Shown here: in pieces, positions 28,501 through 37,599 of the stretch
Position numbering within the stretch: position 1 is the first letter of the stretch
Layout of the letters: the number at the start of each line of letters is the position of its first letter
Origin: Schistosoma haematobium
Lineage: Eukaryota; Platyhelminthes; Trematoda; Strigeidida; Schistosomatidae
Direction: 5' to 3'
DNA length: 64,000 bases
NCBI RefSeq assembly: GCF_000699445.3
Contig: NC_067197.1
Span: forward strand, 13,708,152-13,772,151
Made by a program: the position numbers and the translations under genes
The notes under the pieces: generated by a model
Told to the model about the DNA's origin: nothing
Seen by the model: the letters and a program-made list of their open reading frames with translations, nothing else
The model's database searches: none

Positions 28501-31500
28501 TCGGTGGTTGGATATACGTCACAAATGTCCCAGCCATCTCAACTGATGACGCTTCACTACTTCATCAATTGATTTGCCATCCTTACCTAGTACCCGTTTC
28601 CTAACAACTGAATTACTTACTCAGTGGTCCCAGGAAATACGAGCAATGCTTCGAAGACACCTATGATCGAATACTAGTAAGCTACGAATATCCTCTACTC
28701 TCACCGGCATAAATGGCGCAAGTTGGCAAAAGCTAGTTAAGGCTTCTGTATACATGCTGAAATTTCGTTACATACCAAACCACTAGGGCTGATGAGACTC
28801 CTAAGATAAGTGAAGAGGTTGACACGCTCAACTGCTTCACTCCCTATCATTGGTTCAAGTGCCGATGCAACCCAATCCTGAAGCAATATTTTGCATTTCG
28901 AGGGGGGAGAATTGCATCCCGAACATGCTTGCATTGTTGTGTACGGTGGTCAGAAGACTCTGTTTTTTGTCAGCGTCTTCACCAAATAGAACTATGTCAT
29001 CGGCATATTCCAAGTCAACAAGTGAATCTCCCGGTAAAAGTTGAACTGGAAATTTGGATGAGGAAGTTGTTATCTCTAAAAGTTAAACAAGAATGGAGAG
29101 AGTGAACAGCCCTGACAAACACCACTTGAGGTAATCAATTCTGATGACATTTCGCCATAAGCTCTCACTCGGCCAGTTGTGTTCGAATAGAGAGCCTTTA
29201 CAAGGTTAATGTACTTCTTTGGTACTCCTTTCAGTGACAAACACTGCCATAGAACCTTACGATCAACAGAGTTGAATGCTGCTTTAAGGTCGAGAAATAC
29301 TACCATTGTGGGGCGTCTGAATGTGTGTCTGTGTTCTAGAACCTGACTTAGTGTGAATATGTGGTCTATACAACCACGTCCAGGTCGAAAACCAGCCTGA
29401 TTTTCTCTAGTCTGCTCTTCACGAGCTTTGGTTAGGCGTCGAAGTATTATTGAAGCTAATATTTTAGACACTATATTAGTCAAACTGATTCCTCTGTGAT
29501 TGCCACAAGAGGACTTTTGTCCAGTCAGACGGGACTACGTCCAGTTCCCTGATTCTTCCTATGACTTCAGTCAGTCTCTCCTCTAAAACTGGACCGCCAT
29601 CCTTAAAAATCTCAGGCGTAAATCTGTCAGAACCTGCTGCTCTTCCACGCTTCAGATTTCCTATAGCTTTTTCAGCTTTGTGAAGAGTTTAAGGACTCAC
29701 ATCAACTTCTCTTTTTAGTTCGACTGGAGATCTTTGAAAACTGAAGTGTGAATGAAGGTCAGTTGAACTGATCTCTAAAGTGTTCTGCTCACCGATCCAA
29801 TCACCTGAATTGAGAATGAATAATATGTCCATCTGTTTCCGAGATAATTTCTCTAACAGTTGGATTCCTAATAGCGGTTTCCTTGACAAGTCTGAACAGT
29901 TGTCTGCTTCTGTCTACTGTCACTGCCTTTTCCATCTCTCTTGCTTTAGATACCCACCACTGTTCGCGATCATTGCGTAGGCTTCTTATCAGCCTGCGCT
30001 TAAGCTTACTCTGCTCTTCATCATATTCAGAGCCAGATGGAATGTGTTTTCGAGCATCTATCAGTGAGGTAGGTGCTGCTGAGATCCAGTGTTTCTCCGT
30101 AACCTTATGGTTTACCTTACTAGCAGATATCACTAATGTTTGCACAGGTTTTCGGATATCATTGAACTCTGCCTCGTGGTGGGCATCAATTACATGGCTG
30201 CTTAACTGTTTTTCTAGTTGTTCCTGAAATATATTCTTAGCTTGTCTATCATTAAGTAGGACCCCAAGAGATTTACTTGCAGCGTTTTTACCTACGTCCA
30301 GTAAGACGCAGACAAATGCGCGCTCGCAATAGAACATTATCTGAATCTAAGCATGTGCTCCGAAACGAGCGACAGTCTTCCATCGAGCCCCTCTATCGGT
30401 GGCTGATAGCGATGTGATCTAGTTGGGTCTAACGTTGGGACGAATTCGGAGGTCGTCATCTCGGAAGATGTTTTTCCTTATGCTTAAAGAGTAGGCAGAC
30501 GACAAGTGTCCCTATCTTTCCGAGTCCTTACCGTTCCGTTTAATTGGATAGCGCAAAATAGACTGTCAACTGCGATCCAGTCTAAGAGAGCTAGTTCTAC
30601 CGTCGGACTCAATGCTATACCTGCACCAACGAAGTCACGGAAAGCAGCATCAAGGCTTCCAGACACACGAGGCATGAATCGAGATGGTTTTTTGTTTTGA
30701 TATGATGAGGTCATATGAATGACGCTACCTGGACTCTGTATGCGCGTTTCGGAGACGCAGCATACATCGATGGCGCGAGATTCTAAATTACTAGTTAAGG
30801 AAGCCTGTTGTCTTATTTGGCACAGTGTTCGGACGTTAAAAGCTCCTACATATAGTTTAGAGCGTGGTTTTAGGAGACCGGGAATAACGCTACGCGTACT
30901 CGAATCGTTTGCATTAGCGGCGCGAGGTGATAAAAGAACGTGAGAAGGTTTAGTCGTGAAGATAAGAGAGTTATTAGGAAGTGTATGGAGGATTTGATTG
31001 TGACCAACTTGGTCTCATGCGCTGCTACGGGTATGAGGGCTTATGTCACTTACTGGCTGCCCTACTCCGTGGGAGGTTATTCCTTGAGAAACATGAAAAA
31101 GAAGGTTGGGTTAGTGTTGGTCTTAACGACTTGAAAGTGAGACTACAGAGTCCAAGGGACAAGTACTTGGGGTCGGACACCCTCGGCTTTTTTGTAGGAT
31201 GTTTTAACGTGTTAGCTCCGTTCTTCGAAATACCTTACCACCGGAGACGGAAATCGGTGAGGTAAGGTGAGGTGTGACATTTTTATGGTTGACCTTTTCT
31301 AACCCCTTCCTTCCTTGTGAGAAGGCAGCATCGCCGCAGATGCTGGTTGCCTGAGGGAAACACCTTACTACTGTCACACCGCTCTACATTCAGCAGTACG
31401 ACTTCACCCTCAGACCTTGAGTTGCTGCTTTCAGTCTTACCGTTCTCCAATCGAGCTGCATGGCATGGTAGAACCTACAGAAACATATGTCCCAGCCAAT

Positions 31501-32620
31501 ATGCCTCGGTTGGGTCATCACGACAGGCATGCTTGACCATGACGTCAAGGTAGCAGCTACGGTCGGGACTGCAGTTAGATAATCAGTAATAAATAATAAA
31601 TAATGCTGAACGCCAAACTTAATGCAAGTAGTCAGTGAGCTAGTTAACATCCACTGACTGAGGTCAATTAAATTGCGTTATGCAGATGAAACTAAATTCT
31701 TCCTCGAAATATTGTGCTGCATAGTGTTCATATAAATTAATTAGAAGCTTCGAATCACTTGATTAATACTCAGTATCAATCACGCAATGCTTTTATTCTG
31801 AATCTTGAAGTTAAGAACGTTCAAATAGGGAAGCGTTTGATGCGACTGAAAACCCATGGTAATCTCACAAGTGCATCCTTTTCATACCTCGAAAAATCAA
31901 AGGGTTTTATCCAGCTTCATGCGTCCTAGTTTTTATACTCATAGCCTTATATTTTTACTATGTTTTTCTGTTTCACTCACCCTACATTTTATTGCTGGGA
32001 AGTTTGAGAACCTAAATCCACCCAGTTTCATATTCGGATCCACTCACCAATCTTGACAGTCACGTCCATCATATTGAAATTGCCTTTCGTTAACCATCAC
32101 ATTATGGTATTACTATATATTGAAAACTATTTTCAATTTAATCAGTATTACTTAGAAACTAATAGTCTGAATGTAATATGTAAATGAAGTTTTGATTATT
32201 GTGAATTTCCATACATGCACTCTTACATTATCAGTGCAAATGCAAATAAACAAAATAAAACATATTGTCAGTAAATAAAATTCGTTCATTTTGAGATTCA
32301 TAGCTCATTCTGTGACGTTAAACAATTTATCCTGGTTCGGTGCCTTCGAACATGAAAAAAAAAAAAATCACTTAAGAGCATTTGGATTTCATCTTTTGCA
32401 GGAGGTTAGTATACCTAGTGGTTGGTTGAAGTATGGTGAAAAGCTGAGTTACATGACTAGTCGTTCATTAAACTGTATACGTATATACGCTATCGTTTTT
32501 GAATTGTATTTCAATATGTTCGTTTCTGTGTTTCTCCCCCGATCTAGGTGTCCTCTTGGTGTATTGACTAAAAAAGATATACTTCGTCATGTTCGTCATC
32601 ACAATCCAAATAATCGTTAA
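749..32620 (+). CDS. CLCN3/4/5: CLC-3/4/5-type Cl-/H+ exchanger, 3' ten exons (gene span)
   Basis: Coding parts are 749-972, 3738-4001, 8481-8695, 11550-11727, 12175-12386, 18792-18968, 23597-23763, 24874-25001, 25755-25849 and 32548-32620. They join in frame to 576 residues plus a stop; the start lies left of the window. The order matches animal CLC-3/4/5: GSGIPE, GKEGP with the gating glutamate, SLEE with the proton glutamate, [12 protein letters not shown], then two CBS domains. Both glutamates are present, and in this family that means a 2Cl-/H+ antiporter of endosomal and lysosomal membranes rather than a channel (established for CLC-3 to CLC-5). The PY ubiquitination motif found between the CBS domains of human CLC-5 is absent. 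The C-terminus stops soon after CBS2 and is a little shorter than in human. Introns are 0.4-6.7 kb and full of retrotransposons. CLC-3, -4 and -5 cannot be told apart from this part alone. Confidence 0.95.
973..2119. other. CLC intron 1, non-coding part
   Basis: Begins with the GC donor (GCAAGT). It contains the second copy of the repeat noted at 5-52 (1156-1206) and otherwise unremarkable AT-rich DNA. Confidence 0.6.
2120..3055 (+). mobile_element. non-LTR retrotransposon family B, 5'-truncated copy
   Basis: Translated in shifting frames it gives the 3' end of a LINE polyprotein: [37 protein letters not shown], then [17 protein letters not shown] and [20 protein letters not shown]. This is followed by the family's 3' UTR (GGGTGACATAGCTCAG) and a tail with TGACTGACTGATTGACTG. 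Frame changes and stops show it is dead. It sits in CLC intron 1 in the sense orientation. Confidence 0.88.
3225..3315 (-). repeat. family B 3' tail scrap
   Basis: Bases resembling the reverse complement of the family B tail (AATCAGTCATAGTCAACGTAG, then CATATCACATTAGCACA). Only the last part of the 3' UTR is present. Confidence 0.5.
3738..4001 (+). CDS. CLCN3/4/5: CLC exchanger exon (proton glutamate)
   Basis: There is a polypyrimidine tract and TAG acceptor; 88 full codons; donor GGA|GTAAGT. It reads [20 protein letters not shown], then [12 protein letters not shown] with the internal proton glutamate (E268 in human CLC-5), and ends in a hydrophobic helix at LLGLLG. Near-identity to vertebrate CLC-5 is clear throughout. 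Confidence 0.95.
4737..5055 (-). repeat. duplicated family A 3' ends
   Basis: Two copies of about 65 nt (4737-4800 and 4991-5055) both carry GGTTATGTGTGGGAAACGTA followed by a version of the family A 3' end (ACCCCTCGTGAAGAAGGA and ACCCCTCGTAAAGGAGCA). Because the shared part extends into apparent flank, it looks like a local duplication rather than two independent insertions. Confidence 0.55.
6667..7087 (+). mobile_element. retrocopy-like insertion with (TAA)n tail
   Basis: A foreign block inside the family A copy, flanked by TAGCC at 6662-6666 and 7088-7092 (probable 5-bp target duplication). It holds an open 93-codon frame (6746-7027) beginning [16 protein letters not shown], with a basic RPRRKKRK stretch near its end. 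AATAAA (7023-7028) overlaps its stop, and a (TAA)n run follows. I do not recognise the protein. The first 70 bases recur at 61834-61903 with four differences. It could be a retroposed mRNA or a SINE-like repeat. Confidence 0.55.
7031..7089. repeat. (TAA)n microsatellite
   Basis: About 20 uninterrupted TAA units forming the 3' tail of the insertion at 6667-7087. Confidence 0.95.
8481..8695 (+). CDS. CLCN3/4/5: CLC exchanger exon
   Basis: The acceptor is ATTACAG and the donor CTGTG|GTAAG, phase 2. It encodes [16 protein letters not shown], the [17 protein letters not shown] helix and the [11 protein letters not shown] segment, as in CLC-5. The split Cys codon is completed by the next exon, giving CDY as in the vertebrate protein. 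Confidence 0.94.
8819..8906. repeat. imperfect inverted repeat
   Basis: Arms of about 24 nt (8819-8843 and 8881-8905; GTCTATCGTCCTTCTGGATA against the complement of TGTCCAGTAGGACAATAGAC) with four mismatches and a loop of about 40 nt. It may be a tiny MITE remnant; TGTCCTTCTGGACAAT at 46229-46244 is similar. Confidence 0.5.
9365..9450 (-). mobile_element. Smα-like SINE fragment with decayed hammerhead ribozyme
   Basis: The minus strand from 9445 to 9391 folds as a hammerhead. ATCCAG pairs with CTGGAT, then comes GATGAG, a stem II (TTCC / GGAT), GAAA and the cleavage triplet GTC in CGCGCGTCCTGGAT. This is the arrangement known from the Schistosoma Smα repeat. The first core base (C3 of CUGAUGA) is A here, which should stop cleavage. 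Downstream bases align with the Smα 3' part (TCCTGGATT...). Confidence 0.75.
9994..10074. repeat. (TA)n microsatellite
   Basis: About 40 TA units, CLC intron 3. Confidence 0.98.
10805..11345 (+). repeat. decayed family B scrap
   Basis: Contains a run reading like the LINE segment YLGNV...NLRRLWRK and, near 11305-11345, a piece of the family B 3' tail (GTGTGGCAACTTGGGCCAAT). Much of the sequence between is not alignable by eye. Confidence 0.45.
11550..11727 (+). CDS. CLCN3/4/5: CLC exchanger exon (GLFIP)
   Basis: The acceptor is TTCTTCAG and the donor GCA|GTACGT. It encodes an extracellular or luminal loop with an NTS sequon, then [20 protein letters not shown] and [12 protein letters not shown]. 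The GLFIP motif is one of the family's conserved anion-path motifs. Confidence 0.94.
11963..12055 (+). mobile_element. Smα-like SINE 3' fragment
   Basis: Carries GTCCTGGGTTCCACTGCTAG then CCATTATCCATCTTTGCTTA, the element body that follows the hammerhead in the copies at 9391 and 49640. The ribozyme itself is eroded (GATCAGTCTCTTATTGG). It lies in CLC intron 4. Confidence 0.65.
12175..12386 (+). CDS. CLCN3/4/5: CLC exchanger exon (GLYAMVG)
   Basis: The acceptor is ATTCAG and the donor GG|GTAAAT, phase 2. It encodes [16 protein letters not shown], a Cys-containing loop ([17 protein letters not shown]) and [17 protein letters not shown], the last membrane helices before the cytosolic tail. Confidence 0.94.
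13459..13538. repeat. (TA)n-(GA)n microsatellite
   Basis: About 30 TA units followed by eight GA units, just beyond the 3' end of the family A copy. Confidence 0.97.
13580..16735 (-). mobile_element. non-LTR retrotransposon family A, near full-length
   Basis: About 3.15 kb on the minus strand. From the 5' end: a leader with a hairpin at 16659-16641; endonuclease ([50 protein letters not shown], 16490-15909); a charged linker; RT ([24 protein letters not shown], 14792-14142); and a C-terminal region ([26 protein letters not shown]) with a TAAG-type tail. The RT catalytic box reads LPDD where family members have FADD, and frameshifts separate the pieces, so it is inactive. It resembles the schistosome SR2/RTE group. 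Antisense in CLC intron 5. Confidence 0.93.
16641..16659 (-). other. hairpin in family A 5' leader
   Basis: A 7-bp stem (ATGGGGT / ACCCCAT) around a 5-nt loop. The copy at 7983-8002 keeps the stem, with GGGG/CCCC. Conservation between copies suggests a structured leader; its role is unknown. Confidence 0.5.
16736..18791. other. CLC intron 5, remainder
   Basis: AT-rich intron with no recognisable gene or element. It ends at the TTTTTAG acceptor of the next CLC exon. Confidence 0.6.
18792..18968 (+). CDS. CLCN3/4/5: CLC exchanger exon (last helix to CBS1 start)
   Basis: The single first base completes the Gly codon split from the previous exon (acceptor TTTTTAG). It reads [29 protein letters not shown], then AADVMHPRR, the start of CBS domain 1. 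The donor is AG|GTGAGT, phase 2. Confidence 0.94.
19604..19893. mobile_element. MITE, copy 1
   Basis: 290 bp with imperfect terminal inverted repeats. The left end is GGTGAGACCATAATTTATGG; the complement of the right end is GGCGAAATTATAATTTATGA (18 of 23 positions agree). It is flanked by the 7-bp direct repeat GAATTTA (19597-19603, 19894-19900). There is no coding sequence. A related copy is at 46784-47048 (shared GGTTAGG, CATCACGAAC, GGCTATTTAACC). Confidence 0.75.
20385..20500 (+). repeat. decayed family B scrap
   Basis: GTTGGATGGAAGCTAATGGT and ACATCAGTTCATAAAGTCAC correspond to the GWKK...TKTWHQ...KSL coding bases of family B at 2620-2690. Confidence 0.5.
20958..21135 (+). mobile_element. 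tRNA-like SINE with decayed hammerhead
   Basis: Has a pol III box-B-like motif (GGTTCAATCC, 21004-21013). About 20 nt on is a hammerhead-like core, ATGAAGAGTCCC ... AACGAAATAGC, inside pairing arms GTACGCAC / GTGCAGTAC (21031-21080). As at 9391, the first core base is A instead of C. The architecture (tRNA-like head, hammerhead, unique body) is that of Schistosoma Smα. Confidence 0.7.
21666..23165 (+). mobile_element. non-LTR retrotransposon family A, internally deleted
   Basis: The 5' half encodes endonuclease pieces: [66 protein letters not shown]. After about 22700 only scraps of RT remain ([19 protein letters not shown]-like) before the 3' end at 23040-23165 (GGTGAGCGGCCTAACCTCCT, ending TAAGTAAGTAAC). 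It is inactive. Sense in CLC intron 6. Confidence 0.9.
23597..23763 (+). CDS. CLCN3/4/5: CLC exchanger exon (CBS1)
   Basis: The acceptor TTTTTTCAG follows a pyrimidine-rich stretch and the donor is G|GTAAGC, phase 1. It encodes most of CBS domain 1: [33 protein letters not shown]. In the family, CBS domains bind adenine nucleotides and modulate transport. Confidence 0.93.
23764..24873. other. CLC intron 7
   Basis: Contains a weak tRNA-like SINE trace at 24190-24380 (box-A-like TGGCTTAGTCGTG, box-B-like GGTTTCGACTCCC). Otherwise unremarkable. Confidence 0.4.
24874..25001 (+). CDS. CLCN3/4/5: CLC exchanger exon (CBS linker)
   Basis: The acceptor is AATAG and the donor TTG|GTACGT. It encodes an acidic linker between the CBS domains (DRERKYDSN ... 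NLQNIVDL), poorly conserved except at its end, where NIVDL matches NILDL of CLC-5. No PPxY motif is present, so the NEDD4-type control known for CLC-5 is not supported. Confidence 0.85.
25755..25849 (+). CDS. CLCN3/4/5: CLC exchanger exon (CBS2)
   Basis: The acceptor is CATTTAG and the donor GG|GTTAGT, phase 2. It encodes [20 protein letters not shown] then [12 protein letters not shown], the first half of CBS domain 2, very close to SPFTVTDLTPMEIV in CLC-5. Confidence 0.93.
26340..26748 (-). mobile_element. family B retrotransposon, left part of split copy
   Basis: Matches 50740-51085 of the better family B copy at moderate identity (for example GACGCAAGTTGGCAGAAG and CCAAACATGCTTG). It stops at TGTTCAGAAGACT (26736-26748), where a Penelope-like element was inserted. 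The other half resumes at 27889. Confidence 0.85.
26749..27888 (+). mobile_element. Penelope-like element, 3'-truncated, nested in family B
   Basis: An insertion between 13-bp direct repeats (TGTTCAGAAGACT at 26736-26748 and 27889-27901). It begins with a perfect 22-bp palindrome (26749-26770; half-site ATTACGCTCAT). The reading frame is open through 27888 except for one stop at 27269-27271. It carries Penelope N-terminal and RT features: [61 protein letters not shown] (RT motif with the first catalytic Asp). The YxDD box and GIY-YIG endonuclease are missing because the 3' half is absent. Confidence 0.87.
27889..28077 (-). mobile_element. family B retrotransposon, right part of split copy
   Basis: Continues the family B sequence interrupted by the Penelope-like element (CTGCATTTTGTCAGTGTCTT, AAGTCAACAAGAGAATTTCC). 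It breaks off at 28077, where the 3' tail of the next family B copy begins. Confidence 0.82.
28078..31640 (-). mobile_element. non-LTR retrotransposon family B, near full-length
   Basis: Minus strand, 3' tail with GTCAGTCAGTCAGTAAC complement at 28078. From the 5' end it carries: a leader at 31320-31640; endonuclease traces ([19 protein letters not shown], 30714-30484); a linker ([40 protein letters not shown]); RT ([50 protein letters not shown], 29483-29076); and the C-terminal LRxLGHxLRMP region. Stops and frameshifts occur throughout. The clade (CR1-like or RTE-like) is not settled. Antisense in CLC intron 9. Confidence 0.88.
31641..32547. other. CLC intron 9, right end
   Basis: AT-rich intron between the family B element and the last CLC exon; no gene seen. 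Confidence 0.6.
32548..32620 (+). CDS. CLCN3/4/5: CLC exchanger last exon and stop
   Basis: The acceptor is GATCTAG; the first base completes the Gly codon of the preceding exon. It reads [20 protein letters not shown] and stops at TAA 32618-32620. TKKDILRH is the conserved end of CBS2. The 6.7-kb intron before this exon holds the nested family B/Penelope cluster. Confidence 0.93.
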
Positions 32621-34435
32621 ACAGTAACTTTTAACATAACATTGTTAATATCCTTCCGGTTATCTGCCATGATTATTTTTTGTGCTTCTCTATACATAAA
32701 ACACATGAGTATTTGTTCGTTTATTTATTTATTTGTCTCATTTAACGGATATTTTCCATTGGTTTTTATTGCACATTATCCCTCCATAATCCGTCATTAT
32801 ATATAATCTGTAAAATCTTCTTAGAATGATTACACATTCTTTTCAAAAATTATCTACGAATGATATATTCTTATATACGTAATGTATAATAAATGATCTC
32901 TCCTGTTCTATAAATTGTTATCAACTCTTTTAGAAAAGACATTATTCCAGTTATACCATCCGAAAATTATGACTGTTACATGAAGGTACCTAAGTGGTAC
33001 TGCTAGATGAAATGAATGTTTGCATAGTTCGATGTGAAATTCCTTTACTGAGTAATGTTAGATGATGTGTTGTGACTGATTCGATCGGCAATTTAAGTTT
33101 TCCCATACATTATTCAAGAATAATAAAATCTAGCCAAAGTACTATTTCCCGTGTGATTAAGCTAGAAAACGTTTCCGATATATTATTTCCTGGGATTCTA
33201 TTTCTTATTAGTACTTTTATTGAAACCGCTGACTTTCGTCTAAATCCATTGTTTTTCTTTTCTCAGAGCAATTTATTTCCATAACGTAATCATTGTGTTA
33301 AGCCATCTACAACCGCATGATCAATAATAAAACTTTGGTTTTATTAGGGTTAACGTAAATCTGAATACGATAGAGAAGTTGTTGGTATAAAAACAGAACG
33401 ACATTTCAGAAAAAAAAACAAGGAAATGTAGAAACAGCACATTCACATTTAAACACGAATGTTAAAACAAGTTCGTCATAAAATGTATGTAGAAAACTGG
33501 ACTATGTTTGCCTTTATCGTTTAGGATGCAGGCTGTATAACTCCTTATTTTCTTATATTGAATGACAAGTCGTTTTCGCTTTCGAACAAGTCAGACCGTG
33601 CTTCAGTTGTTCCGTCTAAATGTAGTAAACTTTGTGACTAACAGAACAAGGTTATTTTACAACGTTTCGATGAGAGGAGGAAGGGAATGTGTATAACGAG
33701 ATTGAAAAACGTTGGATCAGTTATAATTCATTTTCATACAAAGTATTTTTCATAATTTTGGTAAATTGCATTCGCGACATCATGAAAACTGACATTTAAT
33801 AATGCCTTACTTTCTCATAGAGACAACAGGGTGGCATATATTTACATTGAAGGGACAATAATCATATACAATGTCGCGTGTAGGTAGCTCAGTGCGACAA
33901 GGTAGGAATAAAATTTGGTCAAGGAAATTAGTATCTACAGTAAAAATCAATCTGATTACGAATTGAACGTTAAGCTAAGTTGGATTTAGTCAGAAAATGT
34001 CAGATTTAAAACGTTACGATGGATTGCTAAAAGCGTGGATGCACAACTAATATCATAAACTAAACTGTATCAATCGCCTCATAGGTACAATCTACTAGAG
34101 TTGAACCAAAATGATTTAACTACTGAACACACGTAATTTGTACTGAATTCGCATTGCTCAATAAATACATACTCTGACTCACCTAGGTCAAGAAAACACT
34201 GCCCTAAATACAATTGGAGAAAACCAAGTATGCTACAAGAAAGATGTGTTTCAGATAATAAGACGATGAAAAATACCCTGGTTGATATCAGAATGACTTG
34301 TGTTTCGGACTATAAAATACGGGGTTAGTGACTTTCCTATTTTCTACTGAGACAATAAACGCACAATGATTTTTGTCTTAGGTGACAAATGTTTAGTTTG
34401 ATTAACGGAAGATCAGTAATAATAATAACAGATAA
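32621..34435. other. CLC 3' flank, no gene seen
   Basis: 3' UTR and intergenic DNA, AT-rich, with no convincing coding potential or element. Confidence 0.6.
32888..32893 (+). terminator. candidate CLC polyadenylation signal
   Basis: AATAAA lies 268 bases after the CLC stop codon in very AT-rich DNA. It is the first canonical hexamer I noticed downstream; use is inferred only. Confidence 0.4.
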
Positions 34436-34690
34436 TATAAATACTTATATCCAATACTCTCCTCGCTGTTTGAATCAGCTATAATACATAAACACATCAG
34501 TCAGCGGTACGTCACATGAACAGATACACAACATAATAGTAGTATATGCAACAAAAAATTAAGTTTTAGTCTGAACAACTGAAAGGAGTAGATCTAATAC
34601 AGCAACCATTTTGATAAGAGGTAATGTTTGCACTATGTGATATAACAGCTGCACACGACATGAACAAGGTGCTTATTAAGCACCATATTA
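34436..34690. repeat. unclassified repeat P, copy 1
   Basis: Aligns with 41905-42125: shared AACAGATACACAACATAAT, a CTCGCT...CAGCTATAAT start and TATGTGATAT near the end. It has no coding frame. The class is unknown. Confidence 0.6.
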
Positions 34691-34929
34691 GGCTTAGTTA
34701 ACGTTGACATGCCATGAGAACTTCTGAATCTAGTATCCTACTGTTTTAGTATTACGTTGCACTCCTTTCTTTGGTTTATTTGTGGTGAAAGAAGTTGATG
34801 TTCTATTGAGAGATTATGATTAGTATTATTATGTCATAGGAATATGTAAAATCACTTAATATTTATATACAATTTCATATCCTGCTGTTAACTACGAATT
34901 GGCGGATATGATACCATAGTTGCATGTCT

Positions 34930-35410
34930 ATGACTTCGATTTCATTTGTTTCTGAAAGATAGACGTCTTCACTTTGTGACTTCTTTGAGTGAGTGCATAA
35001 GAGCAATGACGAAAAGATTTCACTTCTCTACCATGGATGATGTAATTCACGAACATCTATTAAACGTGGAAACTAGCCACGTTAATATGTCATTAACAGG
35101 TTGCAGTGAAAAGGTAGTCCGTCACTTTAAGCAAGTGAAAGGATGTGGCGAACGACAATTGAAAGAAAGATACACTGCAGTGCAATCTTTGCATGTTTAT
35201 ATTTAAAACTACTACTGAGACCAACAGGAATCTCGATATTGCAATTGGTTTTGGTCTGTATCAAGTTAACTATGGCAACGCTCACGTGCTCCGTGGGTGC
35301 AATTTACAAGACGAAAATACATATCTATATGTATTGTGGACAAACGGTAAATAGTTTCATAGTTTAGTCGTCTGTTTGAATCATTTAATACTTCAAATAT
35401 AATCTTACTC
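34930..35410. repeat. unclassified repeat Q, copy 1
   Basis: Aligns with 45400-45800: shared CTACTGAGACCAAC, GCATGTTTATATTT, GCAATTTACA and GTCTGTTTGAATCATTTAATA. No coding frame spans it. Confidence 0.6.
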
Positions 35411-36424
35411 CTATTATTTATTTTAAGCATAATTTCTCGCTCTTCTCTGAAATTAGTATGGAAATACGACTTTGTCGGGCCAGTAAAATGCCGGCTGTTA
35501 TTAGAAGCCGAATACGGGTGGCGTTAGAGGAATTTATTTCGAGCATTTGTTTATCCATACAGAGATTCAGAATAAGAAACAAGGTGGCGAGGCAGATCGG
35601 AGAGGGTGTGTGAACCAACCTAATTGGACTAGGTGTGACTGAATATTTGTAGTCAGACAAAATAGGTTACATGCATCTGGTGAGTAGAGTAAGAGATTAA
35701 CACATGCTCATATAAAAACGGTCAAGGTTAATAAGCGAATAATTGAAAGTGTCAGAATTTGATTCAAGAAGAATGAACAGATAAGTCTGTCTGAATGCTA
35801 GAATAACTCATTTGGGCTGAACGGGGTGCCAGCCACTGCAATCTAAACTGATCGACTGAACGTGGACCAATATCCATTTTTCATCCATTCTATCCAGCTC
35901 ACGCTCTGGACTGTCTCCAAAACGGATAGGATGGCCCGGCCTTGCAGACGTGGCCTTATGTAAAATTATTTTAATCCATATTAAATATATTGTTCCACGT
36001 AAGATCTTATAGATTAGACAGTTACATCATAACAAGTCTACAATTTTAGGACTAGGTCCATTATTAGAGCAGTACTGATAACGAAGTAGATCGTATTTCT
36101 ACATATGTATCAACATTCATGGTCCAAATGGCTTGACTGTAACATTGAAACTATTGTTAGACAAATCACGTCTAACATCGCAGTACACCAACATTACGGA
36201 TTCAGGAATGTTTCCTCGAAGATATATCAGAAATGCAATCGTTCGGGACTTCGACATACAACCGATTTATTTTATCCGCACACTTATACGGATATTGTTG
36301 AAGCGATATTTCGGGATAATTTTTCAACTGGATTAAAATCATAATTTCCCCGTCAGTTGACTTGTCAGAATCGATTTAACCGACTGTAACAATCAAGCAT
36401 TCGACGTTGCTTATGTTATATTCT
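35411..36424. other. intergenic, no gene seen
   Basis: Bases 35455-35660 are richer in G+C than the surroundings and could be an old LTR or other element piece. I could not assign it. Confidence 0.4.
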
Positions 36425-36785
36425 AGCGAAGATTAAATTACGAGTATTTCCTGAGACCCAGTGCTGGACTAATATTATCCATATATTCCTTTGGTGTAGC
36501 TATTCTGTTATTAGTTTATGTATATTTATATTTATCTTGTTATAAGCTTCATTGTGACCTATATATTATTACTGTATGATTTAGTGTTCCTAAATTATGT
36601 TCAGTTTACTAACTATCGTCTCCCACGTTCACAGCCACTTATTTGTGTATGAATGTTATTTCCTATCTTACGGTGCGTTGCGGTCTGTTTGGTTGATATA
36701 TAAACCCAGTATGTCTGAAATAAATGATTGGCATAGTGGAAGCTGATATTGATGTTCTGAACTCAAGTGGACGGGCTAGGCGAAC
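36425..36785 (+). mobile_element. old LTR of the same family as 61903-62433
   Basis: Aligns with the reverse complement of the right-edge LTR: TATGTATATTTATAT, TTATGTTCAGTTTACTAACT, TCACAGCCACT, GTGCGTTGCGGTCTGT, GATATATAAAC (TATA-like) and TGAAATAAATGA (polyA-like). The 3' part after about 36785 is lost. It is clearly older than the right-edge pair. Confidence 0.8.
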
Positions 36786-37599
36786 AAGGGATCAATAAAG
36801 AAGCTAGACACAGTGCTAAGATTGAATAAGCCGCATTTGATTGGCGAATAATTTACGTGATAAAAAGCCGGAGACGAGGTCACAACAACTTACAGTATTA
36901 AAATGTTTATTAATTAAAAAGTTAGAGTGAGGCATTACAATAGTTCTAATTACAGAACCGATTAAACAGACAAACGAATATTTCTGCGCACATACACACA
37001 CATGGCTAATGTTTTCTTTTAAAGACTACATTTGCGCACAGGATTCATTATCAAACCACTTTTACATTGGTACGTTTCTGAAAACCCTTGATTGTGTTTC
37101 ACAATATCGTTCAAGCTGAAAATGAAGAAAATTTGAGTGAAATACGTGGAACTATTTATGTAAAAATGTAATGTAATTTTATGATTTTTCATTGATGAAC
37201 ATACTACACAAACGTTGGCAGTATTTGTTGAGATACATTTTTTCGGCGATTGTAAGTTAAACATTTGCATTAGTTGCCGCTTACAACCAAATGTGCACTG
37301 CTGGGAATACGTTTAAAATAATAATAACTTAGTCTTTATCAAATAACGGAGTGAAAACCAAAGGTTCTGAAAAGTCTTGTAAATTTAAACACTCCATTCC
37401 GTTCCTAAGCTATTCTGGTAATCCGCAAGCTAGAACTACGCAGCAACCTCAACACGACAGAAGGGGCGCAAAATAAGCGAAAAGCACTTTACTCCAAAGG
37501 TTCATTCTTGTACAGAGAACACGGGAATTTAAAGATGTTTTGGCCAATCTGCTGAGAGACATATTATGCTACTGACCAGTAGTAGCATGCCACGTTGAT

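Noticed and set aside
31317..31553. 78-codon plus-strand frame
   Set aside because: It lies in the 5' region of the minus-strand family B element and has no independent support.
32291..32547. Open frame running into the last CLC exon
   Set aside because: Only the part after the AG at 32547 matches CLC; upstream is intron read-through with A-runs.
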